The translations under genes and the position numbers were made by a program. A model generated the notes under the pieces. The model did not search any database. It saw only the letters and a list, made by a program, of their open reading frames with translations, and had not been told where the DNA came from. Of a stretch of 64,000 bases of DNA, positions 18,243-27,809 are shown one piece after another (the stretch's first letter is position 1; the number at the start of each line of letters is the position of its first letter). Source of the stretch: Pseudomonas prosekii. Its GTDB lineage: Bacteria > Pseudomonadota > Gammaproteobacteria > Pseudomonadales > Pseudomonadaceae. The stretch covers positions 1 to 64,000 of the forward strand of contig NZ_LT629762.1 of NCBI RefSeq assembly GCF_900105155.1, read 5' to 3'.

Positions 18243-18348
18243 GATGATCTCCTTACGGTGAGGTCGTGGGGGAGCCCAACAGCCTTCGCCAACGGCGTTG
18301 AACCTTGTCAACGCGAGACAGTATAGGAGACGGTTTGCGACCTGCCGG

Positions 18349-19191
18349 TTACTCGCAACTTGCGGTAACAGGAACCCTTGGCAAGGCGCGTTTGTGTGCG
18401 GTTTTGCTGTAGGAATTTTCGATGATCTGCCGCGCCTGCGCCGACACTGTTTCGCCCATCAGGTAAGCGTCAATCTCCTCATAAGTGCAGCCATACGCCG
18501 CCTCATCGAGCTTGCCCGGCGCCAGTTCTTCGAGGTCGGCGGTCGGTGGTTTGCGCACTAAATGCGTCGGGGCTTGCAGGGCATCGGCGAGCAGGCGCAC
18601 CTGGGTTTTGGTCAGGCCTGACAGCGGCGCCAGATCGCAGGCGCCATCGCCGAATTTGGTGAAGAACCCCATCAACGCTTCGGCGCCGTGGTCGGTGCCG
18701 ACGACTAGCCCGCCGCTGAAATTGGCGATCGCATATTGCGCGAGCATCCGCGCCCGCGCCTTGACGTTACCCTTGGCGAAATCCAGCAATTCGGCCGAAG
18801 GCTGCAAGCCGTCAATGGCGATGTTGGCCATCAAGCCGTCGACGCACGCGGCGATATTGGCGGTGGTGATCAGGTCCGGGCCGATGAAGTCGAGCGACGC
18901 CTGGGCATCTTGCTCATCGGCCTGAGTTTTGTAGGGCAAACGCACGGCAATGAAACGTGCCTGATAGTGTTCGTCGCGCAGTTGCTCGACCGCCATTTGG
19001 CACAAGCGCCCGGCGGTCAGCGAATCGACGCCACCGCTGATTCCCAGGACCAAAGCCTTGCAACCGGACTCGCGCAACACCTGTTTGATGAAGCCGATGC
19101 GCCGGGCGATTTCTACGCTTTCGCCACCCTTTTTCAGTTGACGGTCGATGCCCAGGTCCCGGGCGATAATGCCTTGCTGTTGTGTGCTCAT
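18349..19191 (-). CDS. nadE: NH3-dependent NAD synthetase
   Basis: 280 residues. The PP-loop ATP site [13 protein letters not shown] lies near residue 50, and [19 protein letters not shown] is the region binding deamido-NAD. There is no glutaminase domain, so ammonia is the amide donor. It catalyses the last step of NAD synthesis. The start lies one base from the pncB stop, so pncA-pncB-nadE form one operon behind the operator at 21110. Confidence 0.95.
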   Translation of the reverse strand: MSTQQQGIIARDLGIDRQLKKGGESVEIARRIGFIKQVLRESGCKALVLGISGGVDSLTAGRLCQMAVEQLRDEHYQARFIAVRLPYKTQADEQDAQASLDFIGPDLITTANIAACVDGLMANIAIDGLQPSAELLDFAKGNVKARARMLAQYAIANFSGGLVVGTDHGAEALMGFFTKFGDGACDLAPLSGLTKTQVRLLADALQAPTHLVRKPPTADLEELAPGKLDEAAYGCTYEEIDAYLMGETVSAQARQIIENSYSKTAHKRALPRVPVTASCE

Positions 19192-19192
19192 C

Positions 19193-20422
19193 TCAGGCTC
19201 CCAGTTGCGGATTGATCAGCGTGACGTTGAACACTTGCGCCGCGTAGCGCAGGAACGAGGCGTCTTCGCAGACGTTTTTGATCGGGTCATCGGAGAACTT
19301 CACCACCGGTTCGCCGTGCACGCGCACCAGTTTCATGACGATGCTCAGCGGCTCGACGCCTTCGACGTCGCACGCCAGGCTGGTGCCCATGCCGAAGCCG
19401 AATTTGGCCTTGCCGCGCACGTGGCGCAGGATCGGCAGGCATTTTTCGAAGTTGAGACCGTCGGAGAACATCAGGTCCTTGGTCCGCGGGTCGATGCCCA
19501 GCTCTTTATAACGGCCCAGCACTTTGTCGGCCCAGACGATCGGGTCACCGGAATCCTGGCGCAGACCGTCGTAAAGCTTGGCGAAGTACAGGTCAAAATC
19601 CTTGAGGAAAAAGTCGGTGCTGATGCAGTCGGTCAGCGCGATCCCCAAGCGGCCACGGTACTCGTGCACCCAGTTTTCCAGCGCGGCGTTCTGGCTCTCG
19701 CGCAACCGCCCGAGTTGCTGGTGCACCATTAGCCACTGGTGGGCCATGGTGCCGATCAGTGGCAAGTCGAATTCGTATGCCAGGTGCGCGTTGCTGGTGC
19801 CGACGAACACACCAGGGAAGTCGCTGCGCATCACGTTCACCACTTCGCGCTGGGCGCGGAATGACAGGCGCCGCCGGGTCGAGAAGTCCGAAACGCGCAA
19901 CTCGGCGAGCTCTTCGCGGCTGGCGTTTTTCTCCAGCCATTCAAACTTCTGATAGAGCTGGCGCGTCACGTCAGCCAGTTCGACTTCAGGGTATTTGTCG
20001 CGGTTGCGCAACTCGCTGACCATCGCCAATACCGGTTGCTCGAACATGATGCAGTGCAGCATCGGCCCGCGAACGCGGATGTTCAGTTGACCGTCGATTT
20101 CCGAGACGTGGATGTAACGCAGATTGAAGCGGAACAAACCGAGAAATTGTTCGAAGTCCGGTGTCAGGTATTCGCGGAAGCGTTTGTTGAACAGAAACCG
20201 CTGCTCGCCCTCGCGCAGTTGCAGGCCGGCGAGTTTCTCCAGTTCTTCGCGCAACTGCGGGATCAGGTGCCCGAGGCGTTCTTTCGAGCGGACGATGAAC
20301 TGGTATTCCACCTCGACGTTCGGGTGCTGGTGCAACACCGCTTGCATCATGGTGAAGGTGTAGTAATCGGTGTCCAGAAGGCTCTGGATCACGCCGTTGT
20401 CGCGGTCGAATGCACTGTCCAT
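19193..20422 (-). CDS. pncB: Nicotinate phosphoribosyltransferase
   Basis: 409 residues, close to E. coli PncB (400). The N-terminus reads [14 protein letters not shown], the phosphorylated histidine region lies in [10 protein letters not shown] near residue 220, and the PRPP-binding segment SDGLNFEK is near 330. It converts nicotinate and PRPP to nicotinate mononucleotide. The ATG at 20422 follows AAGGAAAATGAC. Middle gene of the salvage operon. Confidence 0.95.
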   Translation of the reverse strand: MDSAFDRDNGVIQSLLDTDYYTFTMMQAVLHQHPNVEVEYQFIVRSKERLGHLIPQLREELEKLAGLQLREGEQRFLFNKRFREYLTPDFEQFLGLFRFNLRYIHVSEIDGQLNIRVRGPMLHCIMFEQPVLAMVSELRNRDKYPEVELADVTRQLYQKFEWLEKNASREELAELRVSDFSTRRRLSFRAQREVVNVMRSDFPGVFVGTSNAHLAYEFDLPLIGTMAHQWLMVHQQLGRLRESQNAALENWVHEYRGRLGIALTDCISTDFFLKDFDLYFAKLYDGLRQDSGDPIVWADKVLGRYKELGIDPRTKDLMFSDGLNFEKCLPILRHVRGKAKFGFGMGTSLACDVEGVEPLSIVMKLVRVHGEPVVKFSDDPIKNVCEDASFLRYAAQVFNVTLINPQLGA

Positions 20423-20432
20423 GTCATTTTCC

Positions 20433-21080
20433 TTATGCGTTTGCCAACGTGGCGGTTTCTTCGCGAGTCGCGGTAACCGCGATGCCCGCGTGTTGCATTT
20501 GCTCAATGGCTTGAGTGGCGCCCTCCTCGCTGATCGCCCGGCACGCCGGCAGGTGCACGATCACTTTGAAACCGGCAGCGGCGAGTTGCAGCGCGGTGGT
20601 CTTGACGCAGAAATCCAGGGCCAGACCACCAACGATGACCTGCTGCACTTGCTGGCTTTTCAGGTATTCGATGACTCCGGTGGAGAGCTTGCCGTGCAGG
20701 TCGTGGTAGCAGGCGCCATACGGGTGAAGGTCCGGCTCGACACCTTTCCACACGAAGTAGTCGTAGTCATATGGGCTGGGCAATTCGTCGAGCAATTTGA
20801 AGCCTTCGGTGCCGGGGATGCAGTGGCTGACCCAGGTCACATCGGCGTGTTCGAGGCCGGTTGGCTGAAGCATCTGCGCGTGTTCGGCGACTACCCACGG
20901 TGCGTGCGGCGAATGGGCGTCCTTGCTGCCGACCCGCAGACTGGCGAGGGCGGCGATGAAGTTCAGTTCGCCGCCGATCTGATCGCCGCCAGCCACGGGC
21001 AGCTCATCCGGGCACAGCGGCGTAAAGCTTTTTTGTGCATCGACATCAAAGGAAGCGGTTTTCACGGTTGGGCTGGTCAT
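20433..21080 (-). CDS. pncA: Nicotinamidase
   Basis: 215 residues of the isochorismatase-like cysteine hydrolase fold. The catalytic triad is visible as the aspartate in FDVDAQKSF, the lysine in FVWKGVE and the cysteine in ALDFCVKTTA. It hydrolyses nicotinamide to nicotinate for PncB. Metal-binding histidines are in SKDAHSPHAP, slightly different from the usual DWH spacing. It is the first gene of the operon, 30 bases downstream of an NrtR-type operator. Confidence 0.92.
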   Translation of the reverse strand: MTSPTVKTASFDVDAQKSFTPLCPDELPVAGGDQIGGELNFIAALASLRVGSKDAHSPHAPWVVAEHAQMLQPTGLEHADVTWVSHCIPGTEGFKLLDELPSPYDYDYFVWKGVEPDLHPYGACYHDLHGKLSTGVIEYLKSQQVQQVIVGGLALDFCVKTTALQLAAAGFKVIVHLPACRAISEEGATQAIEQMQHAGIAVTATREETATLANA

Positions 21081-21109
21081 GGCGTGCTCTCCTGTTCTTG
21101 GAGCCAAAG

Positions 21110-21124
21110 GTACATGTCGTGTAC
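21110..21124 (-). promoter_or_regulatory. NrtR-type operator before pncA-pncB-nadE
   Basis: GTACATGTCGTGTAC, arms GTACA/TGTAC. Reversed, the site at 21225 reads the same except for its central base. It lies 30 bases before the pncA start. Confidence 0.75.
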
Positions 21125-21224
21125 TTTCATAGCAAGCGAGTTTTAAAAAAAGATTTTCGAACAGTTTGTTCTACTTAAACCCTGCGACTTCTCTAATTTG
21201 GTGCGAACGGATTTTGATGCTAGG

Positions 21225-21239
21225 GTACACGTCATGTAC
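21225..21239 (+). promoter_or_regulatory. NrtR-type operator before nadD2-nrtR
   Basis: GTACACGTCATGTAC, embedded in a GG...CC extension (21224-21240). It is the reverse complement of the pncA site except at the centre and lies 18 bases before the nadD2 start, overlapping where RNA polymerase or the ribosome would load. Confidence 0.75.
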
Positions 21240-21257
21240 CTAGCAGGAAGATCAGCC

Positions 21258-21812
21258 ATGTTCGAGTTAGCCCTGTACGGCGGCGCGTTCAACCCGCCAC
21301 ACGCCGGTCACGCCCAAGTGATGATCGAAGCCGCAACACGGGCCAGGCGCGTGCTGGTCGCCCCGAGCTTTCGCCACCCCTACGGCAAACGCATGGCGGA
21401 TTACCCGTTGCGGCTGAGCTGGCTGGATTCGATTGTCGAGCACGTCCGGCCGCTGTGCCGTGGCGATATTGCGGTCAGCCGCGTTGAACAGCAGATTGCA
21501 CGCGAGATTGACGGGCCGATCTACAGCTACACCCTCCTCGCCCACCTCGCCGAGAGCCTGGCGCTGGACGGTAAACAGATTGCCTTGGTGGTTGGCGAAG
21601 ACATTGCGCAGTTGCTGCCGACCTTCTATCGCGGCCAGGAATTACTGGAGCGTTTTTCGATCATGTGCATCGAGGAAACCATTCATGTACGCAGCACCGC
21701 GATTCGCCAACGTCTGGCGTTGGGCGAGGCTTTGCCCAGCCAATGGATGGCGCCGGGGATGAACCCGGTAAACTACGACCTCTACGCCGCTCACGGAAAC
21801 TCCCATGCCTGA
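21258..21812 (+). CDS. nadD2: Nicotinate-nucleotide adenylyltransferase (second, NrtR-linked copy)
   Basis: 184 residues. The nucleotidyltransferase motif GGAFNPPHAGH is at residue 8 and the C-terminal HVRSTAIR segment matches the ISSTxIR motif. It adenylates nicotinate mononucleotide to deamido-NAD, linking PncB to NadE. Gene order corresponds to PA4917 of P. aeruginosa. Its stop overlaps the nrtR start by eight bases, indicating translational coupling. Confidence 0.9.
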   Translation: MFELALYGGAFNPPHAGHAQVMIEAATRARRVLVAPSFRHPYGKRMADYPLRLSWLDSIVEHVRPLCRGDIAVSRVEQQIAREIDGPIYSYTLLAHLAESLALDGKQIALVVGEDIAQLLPTFYRGQELLERFSIMCIEETIHVRSTAIRQRLALGEALPSQWMAPGMNPVNYDLYAAHGNSHA

Positions 21813-22527
21813 CCGCACCGCGCTGCCCGCTGAAACTTTGCCCCGAGCCTACTTGCACACCATCGACCTGTGCGTGTTGCGCTACTGCCGTGACAGTCAC
21901 GCCTTGCAAATCCTCCTCAATCGCCGCGAAGCCGAGCCGTTCGCCGGCCACTGGGCGTTGCCCGGCATCGTCGTCAACGGCGGCGTCGAAGACCTGACAC
22001 TGGCCGACGCGGTCGAGCGGCTGCGCCAGTCGAGCAAGGTCGGCATGCCGTTGGCGTGGATCGAACAGGTCGGCACGGTCGGCGATGCGTTTCGCGACCC
22101 ACGCTGCTGGTCGTCATCGACGTTTTACCTGGCGATCGTCAGCGAGCCGGTGCAGCTCGCCGAGCATCAGCGCTTTTTCCCGTTGCAGGACGTCGCCGAT
22201 GCCTCGAGCAAATTGCCGTTCGATCACAACCAACTGGTCGCCGCCGTGCAGGATCGCCTGCTGTCGAAATCGCTCTACAGCAGCCTGCCGCTGATGTTCC
22301 TCGGCAACGAGTTCAGCGCGCCGGAAGCGGTGAATATTTTCTCGCTGGTGCTCGAACGCCCGGTGCTCAAAACCAGCATTCGCCAACGCCTGTTGAAGAT
22401 GACCGAGGCCGGCCATTTGCAGGAAACCGGGCGCAAGAAGAGCGGCGACGGCGGCCGCCCGCAAGCCACCGTCGAGAACCTGAAACCTGCGAGTCTTTAT
22501 CTGTTTGACCGGTGTTTTCTCGAGTGA
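21805..22527 (+). CDS. nrtR: Nudix-related transcriptional repressor of NAD salvage
   Basis: 240 residues. The N-terminal Nudix-like domain (about 15-150) keeps GHWALPGIVVNGG but the Nudix box lacks the full set of catalytic glutamates (ADAVERLRQSSKV), as expected for a sensing domain that binds ADP-ribose rather than hydrolyses. The C-terminal winged helix (about 160-235) ends with GRKKSGDGGRPQ. NrtR represses NAD salvage genes; matching operators precede both divergent arms here. Orthologous to PA4916 by position. Confidence 0.92.
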   Translation: MPDRTALPAETLPRAYLHTIDLCVLRYCRDSHALQILLNRREAEPFAGHWALPGIVVNGGVEDLTLADAVERLRQSSKVGMPLAWIEQVGTVGDAFRDPRCWSSSTFYLAIVSEPVQLAEHQRFFPLQDVADASSKLPFDHNQLVAAVQDRLLSKSLYSSLPLMFLGNEFSAPEAVNIFSLVLERPVLKTSIRQRLLKMTEAGHLQETGRKKSGDGGRPQATVENLKPASLYLFDRCFLE

Positions 22528-22720
22528 CGATTGACCAGTACGCGGCGAGCCTTTGAACGGCAGCATTGCGCTCAGTCGGAGCGCAGTCGACCCCTTGAAA
22601 ACCCCACAAATCAGCCCGATTTTCCTTCCGCAAATCAAAAGGTAACGTCGGCCGTCAATTGCTTTGAATTTTTTTCTGACGCGACCACTCCTTTATCTAT
22701 GAGCAAAAGGAGGGGGACTC

Positions 22721-22975
22721 ATGAACACCGGTCTTTATGTCATTGAGTACAAACTGCACGGCAAAACCAAGTCGTTCATTATCCGCGCCAAGGTAATGAA
22801 CAATGGGGATGCCTGGCACTGGGCAAGTTGTGATGCCGGCATCGCGCCGATACCCAAACCCGGTCGACCGCCGCTCAAGGTTGTGTCCAAACCCCAGGCT
22901 GAAAAGTACGGGGTGACCGAGGTCAAGTGGCGTGAATCGGCAACGTTGACGTGGTCGGAGGTGACGACATCGTAA
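22721..22975 (+). CDS. Small DUF6555-like protein, 84 aa
   Basis: Preceded by an exceptionally strong AAGGAGGGG site. The product begins MNTGLYVIEYKLHGKTK and has a compact beta-rich middle with IAPIPKPGRPPL. I associate it with a small Pseudomonas-restricted family of unknown function (DUF6555), with moderate certainty. No signal peptide. Isolated transcription unit between nrtR and a BIME. Confidence 0.65.
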   Translation: MNTGLYVIEYKLHGKTKSFIIRAKVMNNGDAWHWASCDAGIAPIPKPGRPPLKVVSKPQAEKYGVTEVKWRESATLTWSEVTTS

Positions 22976-23012
22976 GCACTGACGGACACCTCGCCTGACC
23001 ACTACCGCCCCC

Positions 23013-23102
23013 GTAGGAGCGAGGCTTGCCCGCGAAGGCTCTTCAACAGTCAGCAGTGATGTTGAACGTGCAGACGCCTTCGCGGGCAAGCCTCGCTCCT
23101 AC
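23013..23102. repeat. BIME, perfect 26-bp inverted REP pair
   Basis: The 26-base arm starting gtaggagcgaggcttgcccg at 23013 is repeated exactly inverted at 23077-23102, separated by 38 bases. Confidence 0.85.
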
Positions 23103-23125
23103 AGGGGGTTTCATTTATGCACAAT

Positions 23126-23158
23126 AAACGGCGCCGGCAAATTTGCCGGCGCCGTTTT
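23126..23158. terminator. Bidirectional terminator, perfect 16-bp stem
   Basis: AAACGGCGCCGGCAAA followed directly by its reverse complement and TTTT. It ends the ZIP transporter transcript from the minus side and the upstream plus-strand unit from the other. Confidence 0.85.
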
Positions 23159-23201
23159 GTTGCAGCTGCACGTTAGCGCGTGACAGGAGGGTTTTGCAGC
23201 G

Positions 23202-24131
23202 TCAGCCCAGCGCGGTATCGAGGAACATCATCACCCCGAAACCGAGCATCAAACCGAGCGTCGCCGGAGTCTCGTGGCCATTGCGGTGAGTCTCCGGAAT
23301 CACTTCATGCGACACCACAAAGATCATCGCGCCGGCCGCCAGGCCCAACGCAACCGGGTAGCCCAGGGCAAAGCTGCTGGAGATGCCCAGGCCAATGACC
23401 GCGCCCAGTGGCTCCATCAATCCCGAGCCTACCGCGATCAGCGCCGCGCGCCAGGTCGAGATGCCGGTGACGCGCAAGGCGAGTGCCACGGCGAGGCCTT
23501 CGGGGATGTCCTGAATCGCTATCGCGGTGGTCAGCGGCAGGCCGACTTTCATGTCGCCATTGGCGAAACTCACGCCAATCGCCATGCCTTCGGGCAGGTT
23601 GTGCAAAGTGATCGCCAGCACGAACAGCCAGACGCGATTGAAGCGCTGCGCCTCCGGACCTTTGCGCCCGCTCTTCTCGTGCTCATGCGGAACAAAGCGC
23701 TCCAGCCCGACCATCAGCGCCACACCCAATGCCAATCCGAACACCACGACACAGGCTGCGAGCAGTTTGTTGCCGGCAATCGACTGCGCCGCGTCGATGC
23801 CGGGCAGGATCAGCGAGAACGAACTGGCGGCCAGCATCATCCCGGCAGCGAAGCCGAGCATGATGTCTTGCGTGCGGGCGCTGATGTCGCGCAATACCAC
23901 AGCGGCGACGGCGCCGAGGGCAGTCGCGCCGAAACCGGAAAAACCACCGAGCAAGGCGTAATTCAGGTTGGCGCGGTTGTCGCCAGTGAACGCGCTGTAA
24001 CCGCTGATAAGCAACAGAACCGTGACGCCCACCAGGGTCGCCCAGAACAGGACGGCCAACCAATTGCCGCTCTTGCCGGGGTCAAGCCCGGCGTGCCAGG
24101 ACGTTCTGCTGGGCGAAGAAGGGTCAGACAT
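23202..24131 (-). CDS. ZIP family divalent metal transporter
   Basis: 309 residues with about eight membrane helices, first at about 28-46. Metal-site motifs in helices IV, V and VI are HNLPEGMA, QDIPEGLA and SHEVIPETHR, as in GufA/ZupT-type ZIP proteins that import zinc or other divalent metals. A short histidine/charged loop (FVPHEHEKSGRK) lies on the cytoplasmic side. It follows a 53-codon gene by eight bases. Metal specificity is not determined by sequence. Confidence 0.9.
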   Translation of the reverse strand: MSDPSSPSRTSWHAGLDPGKSGNWLAVLFWATLVGVTVLLLISGYSAFTGDNRANLNYALLGGFSGFGATALGAVAAVVLRDISARTQDIMLGFAAGMMLAASSFSLILPGIDAAQSIAGNKLLAACVVVFGLALGVALMVGLERFVPHEHEKSGRKGPEAQRFNRVWLFVLAITLHNLPEGMAIGVSFANGDMKVGLPLTTAIAIQDIPEGLAVALALRVTGISTWRAALIAVGSGLMEPLGAVIGLGISSSFALGYPVALGLAAGAMIFVVSHEVIPETHRNGHETPATLGLMLGFGVMMFLDTALG

Positions 24132-24139
24132 AAAAACCT

Positions 24140-24301
24140 CTATTTGCCATTGGAGCGTTTGCCGTTCGCCCTCGGTGCCGCCGCGTGGATCTGCCGCGAG
24201 AGCCGTGACGCCTCCCGCTCGAAAGCCATTGCGGTGGAGCTGAACAGACGCGAAAAGTCCTCGAACGATTCTGCCGAGGACATCCTTGTAGTAGAGACCA
24301 T
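24140..24301 (-). CDS. Small protein, 53 aa, upstream of the ZIP transporter
   Basis: Minus-strand ATG at 24301 follows a well-placed GAGGTG ribosome-binding site and runs 53 codons to TAG at 24140, eight bases before the ZIP start codon. The product begins MVSTTRMSSAESFEDFSRLF, is helical in the middle and ends in a basic tail (RANGKRSNGK). Spacing suggests translational coupling with the transporter. Too short for many gene callers. Function unknown. Confidence 0.6.
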   Translation of the reverse strand: MVSTTRMSSAESFEDFSRLFSSTAMAFEREASRLSRQIHAAAPRANGKRSNGK

Positions 24302-24352
24302 TTGATTCACCTCAATTGTTCAATCTGCTTTTGTTAAATGGAGTTTTTCAGC

Positions 24353-24384
24353 AAAAAAAAACCGCACGCCAACGTGGCGTGCGG
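24353..24384 (-). terminator. Terminator after the manganese catalase gene
   Basis: CCGCACGCCA and TGGCGTGCGG form a 10-bp stem with loop of three bases; on the minus strand it is followed by nine T residues. Confidence 0.9.
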
Positions 24385-24391
24385 TCGTCCG

Positions 24392-25276
24392 TCAGGCATC
24401 TGCCTGTTGCTGCATGCCTGCACCCAGATCCGCGCCCGTGACCGGGTCGCTGTCAGGGTCGGACATGGTGCGCATTTTCATGTCCAGCAGCAGTTCTTCG
24501 TCCTCGGCGCTCAACTGCACGCTGGCCGAGCCATCGCCGCCGTCCACCGCCGGTTGCGGGTCTTCGACGTATTCCCAATCCTCGCCCTGATTCCACGGCC
24601 CGCGTGTACTGCCCTCGCCCTGCGACAGGTTGAAGTAGACGTTGGTGAACTCCGGCATGCCCGGAAGCTTGCCTTGGGGGAAGTTCGGCTGGATCGCGTG
24701 CAAGGCTTTTTCGAAGGACAGTTGATGGGCGATTTCACGGGTCATCAAGAAACCGAGCGCTTCTTTCACGCCGGGATCATCGGTGACGTTCATCAGTCGT
24801 TCGTAAACGATTTTCGCCCGCGCCTCGGCGGCGATGTTCGAGCGGAAATCTGCGGTCGGCTCGCCGATCGTATCGACGTAAGCGGCTGACCACGGCACGC
24901 CGGCCGAGTTGGTCAGTGGCGCGCCGGCGCCGTACAGCAGGCTGGTGATGTGCGAATCGTTACCGGCGCCATTGATCGCGCGATACAACTCGCCCTCTTC
25001 CTCCACGCCTTCGGCCAGTCGACCCTTGGCGCCCTTGTTGAGCATGACGATGATCGAACCGACGATCTCCAGGTGGCTGAGCTCCTCCGTGGCGATGTCC
25101 ATCAGCAGGTCTTTCCTGCCTGGATCATCTTCGGCCAGCGCCTGGGTAAAGTAGCGCGAGGCGGCCGCGAGTTCGCCTTGGGCGCCGCCAAATTGTTCAA
25201 GTAAAAGGTTTGCCAACCCTGGGTTCGGTTGAGCTACGCGTACGGTGTATTGGAGTCGCTTGTTGTGTAAAAACAT
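24392..25276 (-). CDS. Manganese (non-haem) catalase
   Basis: 294 residues, four-helix-bundle dimanganese catalase. All five metal ligands can be placed: E35, E65, H68 (EELSHLE), E151 and H184 (REIAHQLSFEKAL), with the same spacing as L. plantarum Mn-catalase. It decomposes hydrogen peroxide in the cytoplasm. The C-terminal tail after residue 245 is acidic and probably flexible. The ATG at 25276 has GAGGAGATC upstream; longer in-frame extensions have no such site. Often a stationary-phase gene in pseudomonads. Confidence 0.93.
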   Translation of the reverse strand: MFLHNKRLQYTVRVAQPNPGLANLLLEQFGGAQGELAAASRYFTQALAEDDPGRKDLLMDIATEELSHLEIVGSIIVMLNKGAKGRLAEGVEEEGELYRAINGAGNDSHITSLLYGAGAPLTNSAGVPWSAAYVDTIGEPTADFRSNIAAEARAKIVYERLMNVTDDPGVKEALGFLMTREIAHQLSFEKALHAIQPNFPQGKLPGMPEFTNVYFNLSQGEGSTRGPWNQGEDWEYVEDPQPAVDGGDGSASVQLSAEDEELLLDMKMRTMSDPDSDPVTGADLGAGMQQQADA

Positions 25277-25643
25277 GATGGATCTCCTCAGGCCTTTAAG
25301 GCTGCGTAACTCATTCGCCGGTTGACTGAATGCGCCGCCCACAATCATCTGAAGCTGGGGCCATCGGGAAAATTTTATAAAGATTGAAGGCCCGCGACAG
25401 GCGGCATCGAACGCGGCAAATCGGCGGTTTTCTGTGCCAGTCGTCGGTGATTGGCGAAACACTTCAAACTTTGGATTGTTCGCCGATCTCAACCGCTGTC
25501 ACGCCGATTCGAGGCGATCAGCGAGGGGCTGGGCGCAAAAAGCAAAATTGCCATGTGCTCTGCTCGTTCTTACTTACGTCGCAGTGTTCACTGCCGGTTT
25601 TTATGCCTTTTTTCTTCCCTTTGTAATGCCTGGAGCTTCCTCG
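25277..25643. other. Intergenic stretch, divergent control region
   Basis: 367 bases between the divergent Mn-catalase and TonB-receptor genes. It should contain both promoters. I found no Fur-box-like palindrome, REP element or terminator. The receptor frame stays open upstream to 25434 but without a ribosome-binding site. Confidence 0.4.
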
Positions 25644-27770
25644 ATGCCGTCGCCCAAATCCCTGCCCGTTGCGTTGCTCGGGATGGCCCTCGCCTGCCCG
25701 GCCATAGCTGCGGCCGAAGGCCTGGAATTGGGGCAAGTGTTGATTCAAGGTGAGCAGCAAAGTGGCGAAGATCAGAGCATCGAAGCGGCTGAAACACGGC
25801 TCGCCGAGGTGCCCGGCGCGACCAATGTCGTCGACCTGCGCCGCCCGTTGCAGGGCCGTGTCGCGAGCAATCAGGACGTGCTGGCCTATCAACCGGGCGT
25901 GTATGCGCAGTCGGCGGGCAATGAAGGCGTGAAGATTTCGATTCGCGGCTCGGGGATCAACCGCGCACCGGGCGCGCATGCATCGGGGTTGTACGCGATG
26001 CTCGACGGTTTGCCGCTGACCGGCCCCGGCGGCACGCCTTATGAATTGCTCGAGCCGCTGTGGCTTGATCACGTCGAAGTGCTGCGCGGCGCCAATGGTT
26101 TCGACCGTGGCGCGCTGGCACTCGGCGGCGCCATCGATTACGTCAGCCACACCGGTTACGACGCACCGAAGTTGCAAGTGCGTTACGCCACCGGCAGCCA
26201 CGGCTATCAGCAGCGCCAGATCAGTTCCGGGCAAGTGCTGGGCGACCTCGATTACTACGTCGCCCTCACCGATGCGCGCGCCGACGGTTATCAGGACCAC
26301 ACCGCGAGCGAAAGCCAAGGGCTGATCGCCAACGTCGGTTATCGCTTCAATCCGAACCTCGAAACGCGCTTTTACCTGCGTTATCGCGAAACCGATAACG
26401 ACCTTGCCGGACGCGTGACCAAGCATTCCATCGAGCACCACCCGCGCGCGGCCAATCCGGCCTACGTGTCGCGCGACGACAGCCGCAAGCAACCGGGCAG
26501 CACCTTCTTCGGCAACAAGACCACCTATTACATCGACGACGATTCGAGCCTCCAGACCGGCCTGGTTTATCACGACTATCCGATGGATTTGCGCGAAGGC
26601 CCGAACCGCTTGAAAGTTGCCTACAGCGACGTCAGTGGCACCTTCGATTACAAGCGCCGCGACAGCCTCTGGGGCATGGAAAGCCGCAGTACGCTAGGGC
26701 TGCGTGTGACCAAACACTTGCCGAATGACGGCGCCAGCGAATTGGTGCGCATCCCCGGCGGCAACACTGCCGGTTACGCGCCGGGCACGCACATGCGCAA
26801 TTTCACTTATCAGGGCTCGGACACCGTACTGCACGTCGGCAACGACCTGGAAATCGCCGATGACCTGTGGCTGACCACCGGCCTCGCGGCGATCTATACC
26901 CGCCGCGAAAGCGCAGTGACTTACCCCGAGGGTGGCGGCAAGACCAGCATGGGCGATTGGGATTACGCGCCACGTTTGGGCCTGCGCTATCAAGTGACGC
27001 CGGACCTGCAAGTGTTCGGCAATCTCAGCCGTTCGGTCGAAGGGCCGCACCCGTGGTCGCTGATCTACAGCGCCGACCAGCGCTTCCCGGCAGGCAGCGG
27101 CGCGGCCACCGGCACCCAGCGCGACCCGATCAAACTGCAAAACCAGACGGCGACCACCCTCGAACTCGGCGGCCGTGGTGACAGCGCGTTCGGCCAGTGG
27201 AGCCTGGCCTGGTATTACGCGCAAGTGCGCCACGAACTGCTCTCGGTATTGCCTGACGCCAACGCCGTCACGCCTTACGAACTCAACGCCAGCCCGACTG
27301 TGCACCAAGGCGTTGAGGCGAGCCTGCAAAGCACGTTGTGGTCGGCGGACAATGGCGACCGATTGAGCCTGCGCCAGAGCTATACGTTCAGCGATTTCCA
27401 TTACCGCGACGACGAGCGTTTCGGGGACAACCGCCTGCCCGGCCTGCCGATGCATTACTACCAGGGCGAGTTACGCTACGACTGGCGCCAGGGTTTCTTC
27501 GCGGCGCTGAACACGCAATGGGTGTCGAAAACCGCGGTCGATTACGCCAACAGTTATTACGCCGACCCTTATGCGACGTTCGGTGCAACCCTCGGTTACA
27601 ACGCGCCCAAGGATGACTGGCAAACCTGGCTCGACCTGCGCAACCTGACCAACAAACACTACGCCGCCACCGTCACGCCGGGCTACGACGACAAAGGCCT
27701 CGACGCCGCCCGCTCGACGCCGGGCGAAGGCATGGCGATGTACTTCGGCGTGTCGTGGAGTTTGCGTTAA
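25644..27770 (+). CDS. TonB-dependent outer-membrane receptor
   Basis: 708 residues. A signal peptide ending near AIA-AA (residue 23) is followed by a short linker, the plug domain (about 45-165; VKISIRGSGINRAPG, DHVEVLRGANG) and a 22-strand barrel. There is no N-terminal signalling domain, so no surface signalling through a sigma factor is expected, and no fecIR genes are near. The barrel resembles FecA-type ferric-chelate receptors. The start at 25644 has GGAG eight bases upstream. Ligand unknown. Confidence 0.88.
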   Translation: MPSPKSLPVALLGMALACPAIAAAEGLELGQVLIQGEQQSGEDQSIEAAETRLAEVPGATNVVDLRRPLQGRVASNQDVLAYQPGVYAQSAGNEGVKISIRGSGINRAPGAHASGLYAMLDGLPLTGPGGTPYELLEPLWLDHVEVLRGANGFDRGALALGGAIDYVSHTGYDAPKLQVRYATGSHGYQQRQISSGQVLGDLDYYVALTDARADGYQDHTASESQGLIANVGYRFNPNLETRFYLRYRETDNDLAGRVTKHSIEHHPRAANPAYVSRDDSRKQPGSTFFGNKTTYYIDDDSSLQTGLVYHDYPMDLREGPNRLKVAYSDVSGTFDYKRRDSLWGMESRSTLGLRVTKHLPNDGASELVRIPGGNTAGYAPGTHMRNFTYQGSDTVLHVGNDLEIADDLWLTTGLAAIYTRRESAVTYPEGGGKTSMGDWDYAPRLGLRYQVTPDLQVFGNLSRSVEGPHPWSLIYSADQRFPAGSGAATGTQRDPIKLQNQTATTLELGGRGDSAFGQWSLAWYYAQVRHELLSVLPDANAVTPYELNASPTVHQGVEASLQSTLWSADNGDRLSLRQSYTFSDFHYRDDERFGDNRLPGLPMHYYQGELRYDWRQGFFAALNTQWVSKTAVDYANSYYADPYATFGATLGYNAPKDDWQTWLDLRNLTNKHYAATVTPGYDDKGLDAARSTPGEGMAMYFGVSWSLR

Positions 27771-27809
27771 CCACCAAGTGATCGCGCCACTTATAGGGTT
27801 GCGCCACAT

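Noticed and set aside
21805..22527. Catalytic Nudix hydrolase
   Set aside because: The Nudix box lacks the full set of catalytic glutamates and a winged helix follows, so a regulator fits better.
25277..25643. Fur box in front of the TonB receptor
   Set aside because: No GATAAT-type 19-bp palindrome could be found by eye.
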